Shown: positions 37,750 to 46,742 of the stretch, piece by piece
Position numbering within the stretch: the stretch's first letter is position 1
Layout: each line of letters begins with the position of its first letter
NCBI GenBank assembly: GCA_943788815.1
Contig: CALSRS010000003.1
Span: forward strand, 344,647-408,646
Reading direction: 5' to 3'
Source of the DNA: an uncultured Gammaproteobacteria bacterium
Lineage (GTDB): Bacteria > Pseudomonadota > Gammaproteobacteria > Eutrophobiales > Eutrophobiaceae
Length of the DNA: 64,000 nt
Notes under the pieces: generated by a model
What the model was told of the DNA's origin: nothing
What the model saw: the letters and a program-made list of their open reading frames with translations, nothing else
The model's database searches: none
Made by a program: the position numbers and the translations under genes

Positions 37750-40116
37750 TTAATTTGCCCTCCTCATTTGAAAGGGAACACTGTTTACGATTCCTGAAAT
37801 TATTGCTGACCAGCGAAAATTTTCTTTTTCCGCATCGTTTCTGATTTTTCGAACTACCGGCAGGTCATAATATTCTACTCCTCTACCTAGTGCATAGGTG
37901 AGCAACCTTTCCGTGAAGGTTTCAATAAATAAATCCTGTTTGCTTAATAAAACTTCTCTAAGTCCTGACGGACCATTAAATTCGGTGCCATCTGGTAATA
38001 TGCCTGATGAGTCTATTTTTCCACTACCATCTCCACTGGCATCGCGCCATCTTCCTAATCCGTCAAAGTTTTCAAGGGCAAAACCGAGAGGATCCATCAC
38101 TTTATGGCACACAGCGCAGGCAGGATTAGCCCTATGTTTTTCCATACGCTCACGCATGGTGAGTATTTTTGTAGAATTATCATCCTTAAGAGAAGGGACA
38201 TCTGGTGGTGGAGGGGGAGGCGGGGTCCCCAGTAGTTGCTCTAAAACCCATTTGCCACGAATGGTTGGTGCAGTTCGGTTTGGGTAGGACGTGACGGTAA
38301 GTATGCTTCCATGTCCCAATAATCCTCGTCGCCTTTCATCGGTAATATCAATTCGTTGAAATTCACTTCCATAAATACCTTCAATACCATAATGTTTAGC
38401 AAGTCTTTCATTGACATAAGTGAAGTCAGAATCAAGTAGTTCAACTATGTTCCTGTCTTCTTTAATCATTGTATTAATGACTAATTCAGTTTCCTTTTGT
38501 AAGGCATCTCTTAAGTTATCGTCAAAATCAGGAAATGCCAGTGGATCCGGAAGGACACGTTCCATATTACGTAAGAACAACCATTGACCAGCAAAATTGT
38601 TTACCAGTGATAGTGATCTAGGATCAGCCATCATTCTCTGGATTTGCTGGTTTAATATTTTGGGTTTGTTCAGCTGATTTTTTTCTGCAAGGGAAAGCAA
38701 TTCTTCATCAGGAATACTGCTCCATAAAAAGAAAGACAATCGCGATGCTAACTCCAGATTAGAAAGTTGATATGCTTCTCCTGATTTGACATCAAGAGGA
38801 TCAAACTCCATTCGAAACAGAAATTCAGGTGATACTAGAATTGTTTGCAATGCCATTCTAATACCGTTCTCAAATCCACCATCTGAACTTCCTTGTTGGT
38901 AAAGTCCCATTAGAATATCAATATCCTGGTTATTAACCGGGCGTCGGTAAGCCAGTCTGGTCAAATTGGCAATGATTTCTTTTGCGCAAACGCTATCAGA
39001 TTTATCTGATGATGGTCGGCATGAAAAAATTTTATTTCTACTGGGTGTATTTCCTGGTCCATCAATCTTGAAAGGACCTGCTATAGATAGATTACCAATC
39101 CCTTCATAAAATGCCTGTTCGCGATTACGTAAGCCCAATGATGGTTTTTTTAATATTCCTTCTGTCTTTATTGTGTCCTTTAAAAAGGTTGCAGCTACCG
39201 TATGTGTCCCTGCTTTAATATCTAGTCTGATTTCCATATGCTCATCCGGTGCAACTTGGTCACCATGGATTCTTTCATCGCCCCGATTACTGGCTTCGAT
39301 CGTAAATCTTTGGATAGGTTTATTATCTAATAAAATGTCCAGTTGTCTGTCCCTGTCCAAACCAATAATTTGATCAAATCGACCGGTTTGTAATTTGATT
39401 TTAATCAGGTATTCACCATCCACAGGAAAGTGATGTTTAATTGCAAGACCACCTCGAGAACCGAATGGTAAATCCTGACTCATCCTGTCGTATTGAATCC
39501 TGTTTCTTGGTACTTCATAGGTTTGGTAATCAGGCAGGAGATTGGTATCGCCTATAGCAAGCCGGCTGATTTTTGCAGCAGCCCCCAAATACCGTTCCAT
39601 GAGAAACGGAGATACGGAAAGGACATCTCCAATATTATCAAATCCATATCCGATATCATCAGCAGGTAACAATGCAGTACTGTCTATTTCCAGGTCGATG
39701 AGGTCCCTAATGGCGTTGGCATATTCTGTTCGGTTAAGGCGATGTAGGGCAGGTCGACCAGGGTTAAGATTATTCAGTGCCGAATTATCCAGTTCATTAG
39801 ACAGGTAGCTGATTAGCTCGTCATACACATCATCATCCGGTCTAGGCATACCTGCCGGTGGCATTTGACGGTTTCTTAATTTTCTAAGCACTTTTTCCCA
39901 TTGGGGCGCGTCGGTAGCAACATTAGCAGGGTCAAGGTGATCAAGTTGCAATCCGGCAGTTTTAAGAGTTTCGTTATGACAGGTGACACAATATTGATCG
40001 AAGGTATTACGATGTTTGTTATTGGAGGTATTTTGAGAAAAGACAGGCGAATTAAAAGTGATAACCACTATCGCGCCGATAATAATTAGAATAGTTTTAA
40101 TTCGATTCTTTTGCAT
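37750..40116 (-). CDS. Diheme DUF1592-family cytochrome, triad 3
   Basis: 788 residues: signal peptide (ends PVFSQ), first haem motif CVTCH near residue 43, DUF1587-like LHRLNRTEYANAIRDLIDL, beta-rich middle, DUF1595-like IIANLTRLAYRRPV, DUF1592-like LASRLSFFLWSSIPDEELL, proline run, second haem CAVCH near residue 666 with MDPLGFALENFDGLGRW, and DUF1585 end LLTYALGRGVEYYDL. The start ATG has GGGGGG four bases upstream. It is the first gene of triad 3 and divergent from the aminotransferase operon. No TonB receptor is linked to this triad, unlike triads 1 and 2. Confidence 0.9.
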   Translation of the reverse strand: MQKNRIKTILIIIGAIVVITFNSPVFSQNTSNNKHRNTFDQYCVTCHNETLKTAGLQLDHLDPANVATDAPQWEKVLRKLRNRQMPPAGMPRPDDDVYDELISYLSNELDNSALNNLNPGRPALHRLNRTEYANAIRDLIDLEIDSTALLPADDIGYGFDNIGDVLSVSPFLMERYLGAAAKISRLAIGDTNLLPDYQTYEVPRNRIQYDRMSQDLPFGSRGGLAIKHHFPVDGEYLIKIKLQTGRFDQIIGLDRDRQLDILLDNKPIQRFTIEASNRGDERIHGDQVAPDEHMEIRLDIKAGTHTVAATFLKDTIKTEGILKKPSLGLRNREQAFYEGIGNLSIAGPFKIDGPGNTPSRNKIFSCRPSSDKSDSVCAKEIIANLTRLAYRRPVNNQDIDILMGLYQQGSSDGGFENGIRMALQTILVSPEFLFRMEFDPLDVKSGEAYQLSNLELASRLSFFLWSSIPDEELLSLAEKNQLNKPKILNQQIQRMMADPRSLSLVNNFAGQWLFLRNMERVLPDPLAFPDFDDNLRDALQKETELVINTMIKEDRNIVELLDSDFTYVNERLAKHYGIEGIYGSEFQRIDITDERRRGLLGHGSILTVTSYPNRTAPTIRGKWVLEQLLGTPPPPPPPDVPSLKDDNSTKILTMRERMEKHRANPACAVCHKVMDPLGFALENFDGLGRWRDASGDGSGKIDSSGILPDGTEFNGPSGLREVLLSKQDLFIETFTERLLTYALGRGVEYYDLPVVRKIRNDAEKENFRWSAIISGIVNSVPFQMRRAN

Positions 40117-40467
40117 TGATCCCCCCGATCCTGGAAATATTGACTAATTGCCATATGCTTTACATCTTAATAACATAGACAGAATAACCTATTGATCAAT
40201 TATATGATCCGGGTAATTCTGGTCAATGACAATGATATACCTTCATTATCATGTAATAATGAAATTATATTAATAAAATCATATAGATATCTTTTGTTGT
40301 GGTTGCTGATGCTGATATTAATGGCTGATTTGGATAATGAAAGATCAACAAGTTAAATTATGACCGTAAAAGTTATCTGGCTTGGTAGGTCAAGGATGCA
40401 AAAAGAAGGTCTATATGATGGAATAGTCATATTCGCTATTTCGAGATAAACAATATAAAGAGAAAAT
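40117..40467. other. Divergent region, triad 3 / beta-alanine operon
   Basis: 351 bases, AT-rich, no gene seen. It contains TTGATCAA (about 40191-40198) and an AGATATCT palindrome (about 40286-40293). Promoters for both directions are expected. Confidence 0.45.
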
Positions 40468-41808
40468 ATGTACCAGCATAGAACTACGCAGGAAGATCTC
40501 AGCAAGGAACTGGAATCACTCTGGTTACCTTTCACAGCAAATCGTGACTTTAAAGAAGGTCCCAGAATTTTAGAGTCCGCGTCGGGATTTCATTACAAGA
40601 CGCCAGAAGGCAAATCGATACTGGATTCATTCTCAGGTCTTTGGACTAGCGGATTGGGACATTGTCATCCAGACATCGTTCAGGCAGTCCAGGGCCAGCT
40701 AGAAAAACTGGATTATTCTATGGGATTTCAGGCTGCTAGCAGTGTTGCCATTGAGGCTGCAGATAAACTGATAGAAACCGCGCCGCAAGGATTTTCCCGA
40801 GTATTTTTTACCAACTCTGGCTCAGAGTCTGTCGATACGGCATTGAAGATTGCCCTTGGTTATCATCAGCTCATAGGAGAAAAAAATCGGACAAGATTTG
40901 TCGGAAGAGAAAAAGGCTATCATGGATGTAATTTTGGTGGGACATCAGTTGGCGGCATACCTGCAAATCGCGAGATATTTAATCTGGGCCTGTTATCACA
41001 GGTAGATCATCTTCCCCACACACTTGATCATGAGCACAATGCCTTTTCCAGGGGACAACCGCTATGGGGTGATCATCTGGCGGATAGTCTCGAAGAAATC
41101 GTACAGAAACGAGGTGCAGATACGATAGCGGCTGTGATCGTTGAACCTGTATCAGGATCATCCGGGGTTATTATCCCTCCAAACGGATATTTGCAGCGGC
41201 TCAGAGAGATCTGTACAAAGTATGGCATATTATTGATATTTGATGAGGTTATCACCGCATTTTATCGTATAGGAAAGCCGTTTGGCTGTGAGCGCTTTAA
41301 CGTCATGCCGGATATGATTACCACCGCGAAAGGACTAACCAATGGCGTAATTCCAATGGGGGCAGTCCTGGTAAGAGATGAAATTTACCAGGCCTATATG
41401 CAGCAGGATAAACCAGGTATAGAACTTTTCCATGGTTATACCTATTCAGGTCATCCAGTGGCTGCAGCTGCTGCCATCGCTACATTGGAGGTTTATTCAA
41501 AGCAGGATATTGCATATAAGGTTGCGTCAATTGAACAAACGTTTGAAGACGCAATTCATGATTTGGCTGATTGCCCATATGTAATAGACATTAGAAATTT
41601 TGGATTAATGGGTGCAATTGAATTACTTCCCAGAGACGGACAACCCGGAGTTAGGGGTATGGATATTCACAAAAAGTGTTTTGAAAAAGGATTAATGGTA
41701 AGAAATGGTATGGATACCTTACAGTTCGCTCCCTTTTTAACTTCAACGCCTGAATACTTTGATGAAACTTTCAGTATTTTACGTAAGGTCCTGGAGACTA
41801 TTTCCTGA
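40468..41808 (+). CDS. Class III omega-amino acid:pyruvate aminotransferase
   Basis: PLP enzyme of the beta-alanine/omega-amino acid:pyruvate transaminase group, cytoplasmic, 446 residues. The PLP lysine is K288 in TTAKGLTNGVIPMGAV; the LIFDEVITAF segment and the phosphate-binding NSGSESVDTALKIA are present. It would convert beta-alanine (or a related omega-amino acid) to malonate semialdehyde. The next gene, overlapping by one base (TGATG), encodes the dehydrogenase that would use this product, so a beta-alanine to acetyl-CoA route is likely. Confidence 0.9.
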   Translation: MYQHRTTQEDLSKELESLWLPFTANRDFKEGPRILESASGFHYKTPEGKSILDSFSGLWTSGLGHCHPDIVQAVQGQLEKLDYSMGFQAASSVAIEAADKLIETAPQGFSRVFFTNSGSESVDTALKIALGYHQLIGEKNRTRFVGREKGYHGCNFGGTSVGGIPANREIFNLGLLSQVDHLPHTLDHEHNAFSRGQPLWGDHLADSLEEIVQKRGADTIAAVIVEPVSGSSGVIIPPNGYLQRLREICTKYGILLIFDEVITAFYRIGKPFGCERFNVMPDMITTAKGLTNGVIPMGAVLVRDEIYQAYMQQDKPGIELFHGYTYSGHPVAAAAAIATLEVYSKQDIAYKVASIEQTFEDAIHDLADCPYVIDIRNFGLMGAIELLPRDGQPGVRGMDIHKKCFEKGLMVRNGMDTLQFAPFLTSTPEYFDETFSILRKVLETIS

Positions 41809-43340
41809 TGATATCAACAACAGCGCCAATAGAAGAAGCTAATCACGAAGACCTGTTAGGTCATTATATCAATGGTAAATATGTTAATGAGACCGTAAGA
41901 ACGGGAGATGTTTACAACCCGGCAACCGGAAAAAAAATCAAACAGCTTGCCCTTGCTGATGCAGAGATTATTGATCAAGCTATTATTGCTGCAGAACAGG
42001 CATTTTTAAGTTGGCGAAACTCTTCTCCTATATCGCGTGCAAGGATTATGTTCCGCTTTAAGGAGTTACTCGAAGAGCATGCTGATTCAATAATAAAACT
42101 TGTGACACAGGAACATGGAAAAGTTCTGGAAGACGCCATGGGTGAATTAAAACGTGGTATCGAAATAATTGAATATGCCTGTGGCACACCAGAATTATTA
42201 AAAGGTGAGTATACGAAAAATGTTGGTGGAGATATTGATAGTTGGTCAGAGTTTCAACCACTTGGGGTAGTAGCGGGTATTACACCCTTTAACTTTCCCG
42301 TGATGGTGCCTATGTGGATGTATCCTATGGCAATAATATGTGGAAATACATTCATATTAAAACCATCTGAAAAAGATCCTGGAGCATCTTTGTATATCGC
42401 TGATTTGCTGAGTCAGGCAGGTTTGCCAGACGGAGTTTTAAATATCATCAATGGCGATAGTGAAACAGTTGAGCTGCTATTAATGGATGAAAGGATTTCT
42501 GCTATTAGTTTTGTTGGTTCATCAAAAATAGCAGAGGTGATTTATGAAACAGGCAGTAAATATGGAAAACGCGTTCAGGCACTGGGTGGAGCAAAGAATC
42601 ATGCTGTAGTGATGCCGGATGCAGACATAGATAATGTTGTAAAATCATTGACGGGCGCGGCCTTTGGTTCTTGTGGTGAACGTTGCATGGCAATCTCTGT
42701 AGCAGTATGTGTCGGGGATGATACGGCAGATAAGGTTGTAAGCGGACTGACAGAAGAAATAATAAATTTCAAGATTGGTAATGGGATTGATAGTGGAATG
42801 GACCTTGGTCCCTTAATTTCTGGCGAACATAAACAAAAAATTCTTGATTATATTGATACAGGCGTTGAAGAGGGTGCAACACTTGTTGTAGATGGGAGAA
42901 ATATTTCTGTTACAGGACATCAAGATGGTTTCTTCCTTGGGGGATGTTTGTTTGACCATGTAAAACCAAATATGAAAATCTGTAAAGAGGAAATATTTGG
43001 GCCAGTATTATGTATCGTCAGGGCCAGTAATCTGGATGAAGCAATGAAAATTATTGAAAGTAATCCTTATGGAAATGGTACCTGTATATATACCAGGGAC
43101 GGAGGTCTAGCCAAATATTTTTCTGACAATATCAATGTCGGAATGGTGGGCGTAAATGTTCCCTTACCAGTTCCTGTTGCCTACCATAGTTTTGGGGGAT
43201 GGAAACGATCACTATTTGGTGATTTAAGCATTTATGGACCAGATTCAATCAGGTTTTACACCAGGAGAAAAACAATTTCTCAACGCTGGCCGACAGACTC
43301 AGCAGAAAAGGCCCAATTTTCATTTCCAAGTAATCAATAA
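41808..43340 (+). CDS. mmsA: CoA-acylating (methyl)malonate-semialdehyde dehydrogenase
   Basis: NAD- and CoA-dependent aldehyde dehydrogenase, 510 residues. FNFPVMVPMWMYPMAIICGN and LKPSEKDP are characteristic of the MmsA group, and the catalytic cysteine lies in FGSCGERCMAISVAV. It turns malonate semialdehyde into acetyl-CoA (or methylmalonate semialdehyde into propionyl-CoA) with loss of CO2. Coupled to the aminotransferase by a TGATG overlap. The C-terminal FYTRRKTISQRWP is typical of the family. Confidence 0.93.
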   Translation: MISTTAPIEEANHEDLLGHYINGKYVNETVRTGDVYNPATGKKIKQLALADAEIIDQAIIAAEQAFLSWRNSSPISRARIMFRFKELLEEHADSIIKLVTQEHGKVLEDAMGELKRGIEIIEYACGTPELLKGEYTKNVGGDIDSWSEFQPLGVVAGITPFNFPVMVPMWMYPMAIICGNTFILKPSEKDPGASLYIADLLSQAGLPDGVLNIINGDSETVELLLMDERISAISFVGSSKIAEVIYETGSKYGKRVQALGGAKNHAVVMPDADIDNVVKSLTGAAFGSCGERCMAISVAVCVGDDTADKVVSGLTEEIINFKIGNGIDSGMDLGPLISGEHKQKILDYIDTGVEEGATLVVDGRNISVTGHQDGFFLGGCLFDHVKPNMKICKEEIFGPVLCIVRASNLDEAMKIIESNPYGNGTCIYTRDGGLAKYFSDNINVGMVGVNVPLPVPVAYHSFGGWKRSLFGDLSIYGPDSIRFYTRRKTISQRWPTDSAEKAQFSFPSNQ

Positions 43341-43416
43341 AAAGTGTTCGACAAACTGGTTCATCTTTGAAACGATTAAGTAATCTTAAACATATAAATA
43401 GAACGAACTATATAAA

Positions 43417-43554
43417 ATGATTGCTGGAATGCCTTTTGAAACCTGGTTGTTACTAATATTATCTGTTGTTGTCCCTCTGGCAATTGAGTTGAAATTTTTC
43501 TTTACTCACCGTAATGAAAATCAAGGAAAAGTAGACAGGAAGTCTGATAAATGA
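43417..43554 (+). CDS. Small one-helix membrane peptide coupled to the symporter
   Basis: 45-residue peptide with one hydrophobic helix (TWLLLILSVVVPLAIELKFF) and a basic polar tail. Its stop overlaps the start of the sodium:solute symporter by four bases (ATGA), so the two are translationally coupled. Several SSS transporters are known to carry small membrane partners encoded just upstream; this looks like such an accessory peptide. It has no strong ribosome site, which lowers certainty. Too short for most automatic callers. Confidence 0.68.
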   Translation: MIAGMPFETWLLLILSVVVPLAIELKFFFTHRNENQGKVDRKSDK

Positions 43555-45041
43555 CTGCATCTGCAACAATTCTAGGTGTTCTAATTGCCTACCTGGTCAT
43601 ACTTTTGATTATCGGTTACTGGGGAGGAAAGGAATCTGGAGATGTAGAAGGCTATTACGTTGCTCACAAACGCCTCCCGGCCTGGGTTATAGCATTTAGT
43701 ACCAATACTACCGGAGAGAGTGCCTGGTTAATACTTGGACTCACGGGCATGGGGTATCTTATTGGTGCACACGCTTTTTGGGTAATACTCGGCGAAGTCC
43801 TGGGAGTGACCTTGGCCTGGGTCTTGGTTGCCAGGCCATTTAAAGAATACACCGATCGGTTTAATGCCATTACCGTGCCTGATTATCTGGAAAATCGATT
43901 TCGTGATAGGGCACATATCCTGCGTATATTAAGTGCACTGATCATTTTCAGCATGGCGGCATTTTATATTGCTGCCCAGGTCACAGCTTCTGGTAAGGCA
44001 TTTGAATCGTTTATAGGGACTAGCTATGAAATGGGCGCCATTATTGGTGCTGCAATCATTCTGTATTATACAACTGTGGGCGGTTTTAAAGCAGTTGCTT
44101 ATAGTGATTTATTACAAGGCGTGTTAATGGTTGGCTGTCTGTTTGTTCTTCCCATAGTTGGAATAACAGCAGCAGGTGGATGGACCGAGATGATGTCCAG
44201 CCTGAATAGTATCAATCCCGATTTGTTACTTCCCATGGGTGAGCATGGTATTAGTGGATTGGGAATTGCAAGCGCCGCGGGTTTTGTCGCCATCGGATTT
44301 GCTTTTTTGGGATCGCCACAATTACTTATAAGATTTATTTCAGCTAAAAGTACCGATAGCATAACAAATGCAAGTATGATTTCTGTTTTGTGTGCAATCG
44401 TTTTTGATATCGGTGCTATTTTATCGGGTATGGCGGGTCGTGTTTTGTTTCCCCTGCTTGATGATCCTGAGACGATCTATCCTTTGATGAGTGCAGAGTT
44501 ATTTCCTGCTGCATTTACCGGCATCTTTCTAGTGGTCGTATTGGCGGCAATAATGTCCACAGCTGATTCCTTATTGATTCTTGCATCATCTGCTGTTGTG
44601 AGAGATGTAATACAGAAGGTATTTAAACCGGCATGGAGTGATAAAACTTTTTCCCATTGGGGTAAAGGCGTGACGGTAATATTAGGATTAATCGCGCTAG
44701 CCATGGCATTACCTGAAGTCAGAGTAATTTTCTGGTTTGTATTGTTTGCCTGGTCAGGTCTTGCATGTTTTACACCGGTGATCCTGTGTTCCTTATTCTG
44801 GAAAGGAACGACTTTAGCGGGGGCGATTGCAGGATTGGTAGCTGGATTTGGGACTACGGTATTGTGGGTGCTGGTTCTCAAGGAACATTTTTATGAGCTT
44901 TACGAAATGATCCCCGGGTTTGCCATGGGCTTTGTGGCAACTATCGTTGTAAGTCTATTTACAAAGACGCCAGTAGGTGCGGAAGAAGAATTTCATGCCG
45001 TTCATAACAAAGTTGGGGCCCCTTTTAAAAGAGCAGTCTAA
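43551..45041 (+). CDS. Sodium:solute symporter (SSS/PutP family)
   Basis: Inner-membrane Na+-coupled transporter, 496 residues and about 13 helices. Family signatures seen: NTTGESAWLILGLTGMGY, VPDYLENRFRD, YTTVGGFKAVAYSDLLQG, LGSPQLLIRF and AAIMSTADSLLILASSAVVRD. It resembles the proline/amino-acid branch. Position behind the omega-aminotransferase and MmsA genes suggests import of beta-alanine or a related amino acid, which is inference. Start overlaps the small membrane peptide. Confidence 0.92.
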   Translation: MTASATILGVLIAYLVILLIIGYWGGKESGDVEGYYVAHKRLPAWVIAFSTNTTGESAWLILGLTGMGYLIGAHAFWVILGEVLGVTLAWVLVARPFKEYTDRFNAITVPDYLENRFRDRAHILRILSALIIFSMAAFYIAAQVTASGKAFESFIGTSYEMGAIIGAAIILYYTTVGGFKAVAYSDLLQGVLMVGCLFVLPIVGITAAGGWTEMMSSLNSINPDLLLPMGEHGISGLGIASAAGFVAIGFAFLGSPQLLIRFISAKSTDSITNASMISVLCAIVFDIGAILSGMAGRVLFPLLDDPETIYPLMSAELFPAAFTGIFLVVVLAAIMSTADSLLILASSAVVRDVIQKVFKPAWSDKTFSHWGKGVTVILGLIALAMALPEVRVIFWFVLFAWSGLACFTPVILCSLFWKGTTLAGAIAGLVAGFGTTVLWVLVLKEHFYELYEMIPGFAMGFVATIVVSLFTKTPVGAEEEFHAVHNKVGAPFKRAV

Positions 45042-45095
45042 TCATTTATTATGATTGGTAATTAATATAGAGAATTAATCTCTTGCCTATCTTTA

Positions 45096-45776
45096 TTAAC
45101 TTTCTAAATTTCGTAACATGGCAGACAGCTCCATGTATTGGTCAATATATTGTTTATACAATATCGTTAGTCTAATAAGTTGCTGTTTTCGAGTATCAAT
45201 TCGTTCTTCACTTTGCCTTCTATAATCAGAAAATCGCATTTGGACGCCATTATGCGTAATGATTGGATCAGGATTTCTTCGTGAAATTGACTGGGTTGGA
45301 ATAAATTCTGCATACGCGACATGATAAGGGACAATAGTTTCCGCAAGATACTCGTAGTTGTTCTGTAGTATGCGAAGATTTGCAACAGTATTATCAACCT
45401 TATTATTAATATCAGGATCACCGTGAGTCATCACCTGTCCAAAATTAATGAAATAGTTATGGTTATCCAGGCTTGGTAATTTGTCGGGACGGTCTTCAAG
45501 TGTTAAAGATTCAAGAAATGAAACATTCGTTCGTAATATATATTCATACATTGTACCGAATCGAATTGATACAGAGTCGTAGCGAACATAGGAAAGATGT
45601 TCTGCCAGCTTGATACCAAATGCAGCAGAGAAGAGAATTATGGCAGCACAAAAAACAATGATCTGTTTGCGGGTAAAGTAAAGTTCTTTTATATCCGAAA
45701 CATTATTTGCGTCAGATGAATTTTTTGTTTTGGTCATTAACCCAATAATGGGTTTTATGAAAATATTCTTTACCAT
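45096..45776 (-). CDS. Hypothetical single-helix membrane protein
   Basis: 226 residues; I do not recognise it. One membrane helix (about residues 38-58, QIIVFCAAIILFSAAFGIKLA) is followed by a largely helical, charged region that should lie in the periplasm, ending in a segment rich in K, Q and R (RQSEERIDTRKQQLIRLTILYKQ). There is no signal cleavage site. Start uncertain: neither the first ATG (45776) nor M14 has a clear ribosome site. It stands alone, convergent with the symporter. Confidence 0.65.
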   Translation of the reverse strand: MVKNIFIKPIIGLMTKTKNSSDANNVSDIKELYFTRKQIIVFCAAIILFSAAFGIKLAEHLSYVRYDSVSIRFGTMYEYILRTNVSFLESLTLEDRPDKLPSLDNHNYFINFGQVMTHGDPDINNKVDNTVANLRILQNNYEYLAETIVPYHVAYAEFIPTQSISRRNPDPIITHNGVQMRFSDYRRQSEERIDTRKQQLIRLTILYKQYIDQYMELSAMLRNLES

Positions 45777-46097
45777 GATCTAGTTACCATGATGATCATG
45801 TAATATTCGATGGCGAAGACATTTAAATAAAAGAATTACCACTTAATCTCTCCCTATACCTATACCGCATCTTATAATTTTTTTAATAATGTTTAAGGGT
45901 AAAGTATATTTTAGCGAATATTTATCTAATAGTCCGTAATTTAAACAGGTTGCATCTTCGCAACTTTATTTTGAATTGAATCAATGTCTAAAAATATCAT
46001 TACTTATGTGACATAGTTCACAAAAGGAGTAGGGTTTGGAGGGTTTAGTTGTCATAATACGAAAAAATTTTCCGATTTTCCTGATCATTAATCCATC
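45777..46097. other. Divergent intergenic region
   Basis: 321 bases between a hypothetical membrane protein and the HTH-receiver regulator. Only AT-rich sequence and a short GATGATCATG-type palindrome (about 45791-45798) are seen; no gene. Confidence 0.4.
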
Positions 46098-46742
46098 ATG
46101 AAAAAATATGAGACAGATATTTATGGTATACCCAGGTCTATCCCGGATCGACTTATATACCTGCGAAATGAGAAAAAAATGTCTTTGTCCGACGTTGCTA
46201 AATTATTTAATGTTAATAAATCAACAGTATTGAGATGGGAAACAAATGATTATTGGAAAAAGCATAGCTCTCCCAATAAAAGATTATTGTTAATGCAATT
46301 GGTTGAGCTTTATCAGGCTGAGTATGAGTGGGTTCTGCATGGCAAAGAAAATATTGTTAAGGAGAACACCAATATACTTGTAATTGATGATGATGTAACG
46401 AGTTTGTCAATTATGACCTTAATCATTAAATCCTTTATGTCCTCTCAGTTTCATATTTATGATTTCACTGAGCCTGAACGAGCATATTCGTGGGCAGAAA
46501 AAAATCAGGCTGCACTGGTCTTTTGTGATTATCGTATGCCTCATATGAAAGGAGATCTGTTTATTACCAAGTTAAGAAGTCTGGAGAATTATTCTTTAAT
46601 ACCAATAATTGCAATTACTCAGGTTCGTGAATCAGGATTATCTGAGAAACTAATGGATGCTGGAGCTAGCCACATACTTCAAAAACCAGTGGATAAGGAA
46701 AAATTACAGGATCTTCTTCGTCCTTATAAAAACTGGGAGTAA
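46098..46742 (+). CDS. XRE-type HTH plus response-regulator receiver protein
   Basis: 214 residues with an unusual order: an N-terminal helix-turn-helix (about residues 17-50, LSDVAKLFNVNKSTVLRWE) followed by a C-terminal receiver domain (92-210). The receiver keeps the acidic cluster D97-D99, phosphorylation site D144 (VFCDYRMP), T174 and K196 (LQKPVD), so it should be phosphorylated by a histidine kinase. No kinase gene is next to it. Most response regulators have the receiver first. It probably binds DNA near its own promoter or that of the convergent barrel gene, which is inference. Confidence 0.8.
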   Translation: MKKYETDIYGIPRSIPDRLIYLRNEKKMSLSDVAKLFNVNKSTVLRWETNDYWKKHSSPNKRLLLMQLVELYQAEYEWVLHGKENIVKENTNILVIDDDVTSLSIMTLIIKSFMSSQFHIYDFTEPERAYSWAEKNQAALVFCDYRMPHMKGDLFITKLRSLENYSLIPIIAITQVRESGLSEKLMDAGASHILQKPVDKEKLQDLLRPYKNWE

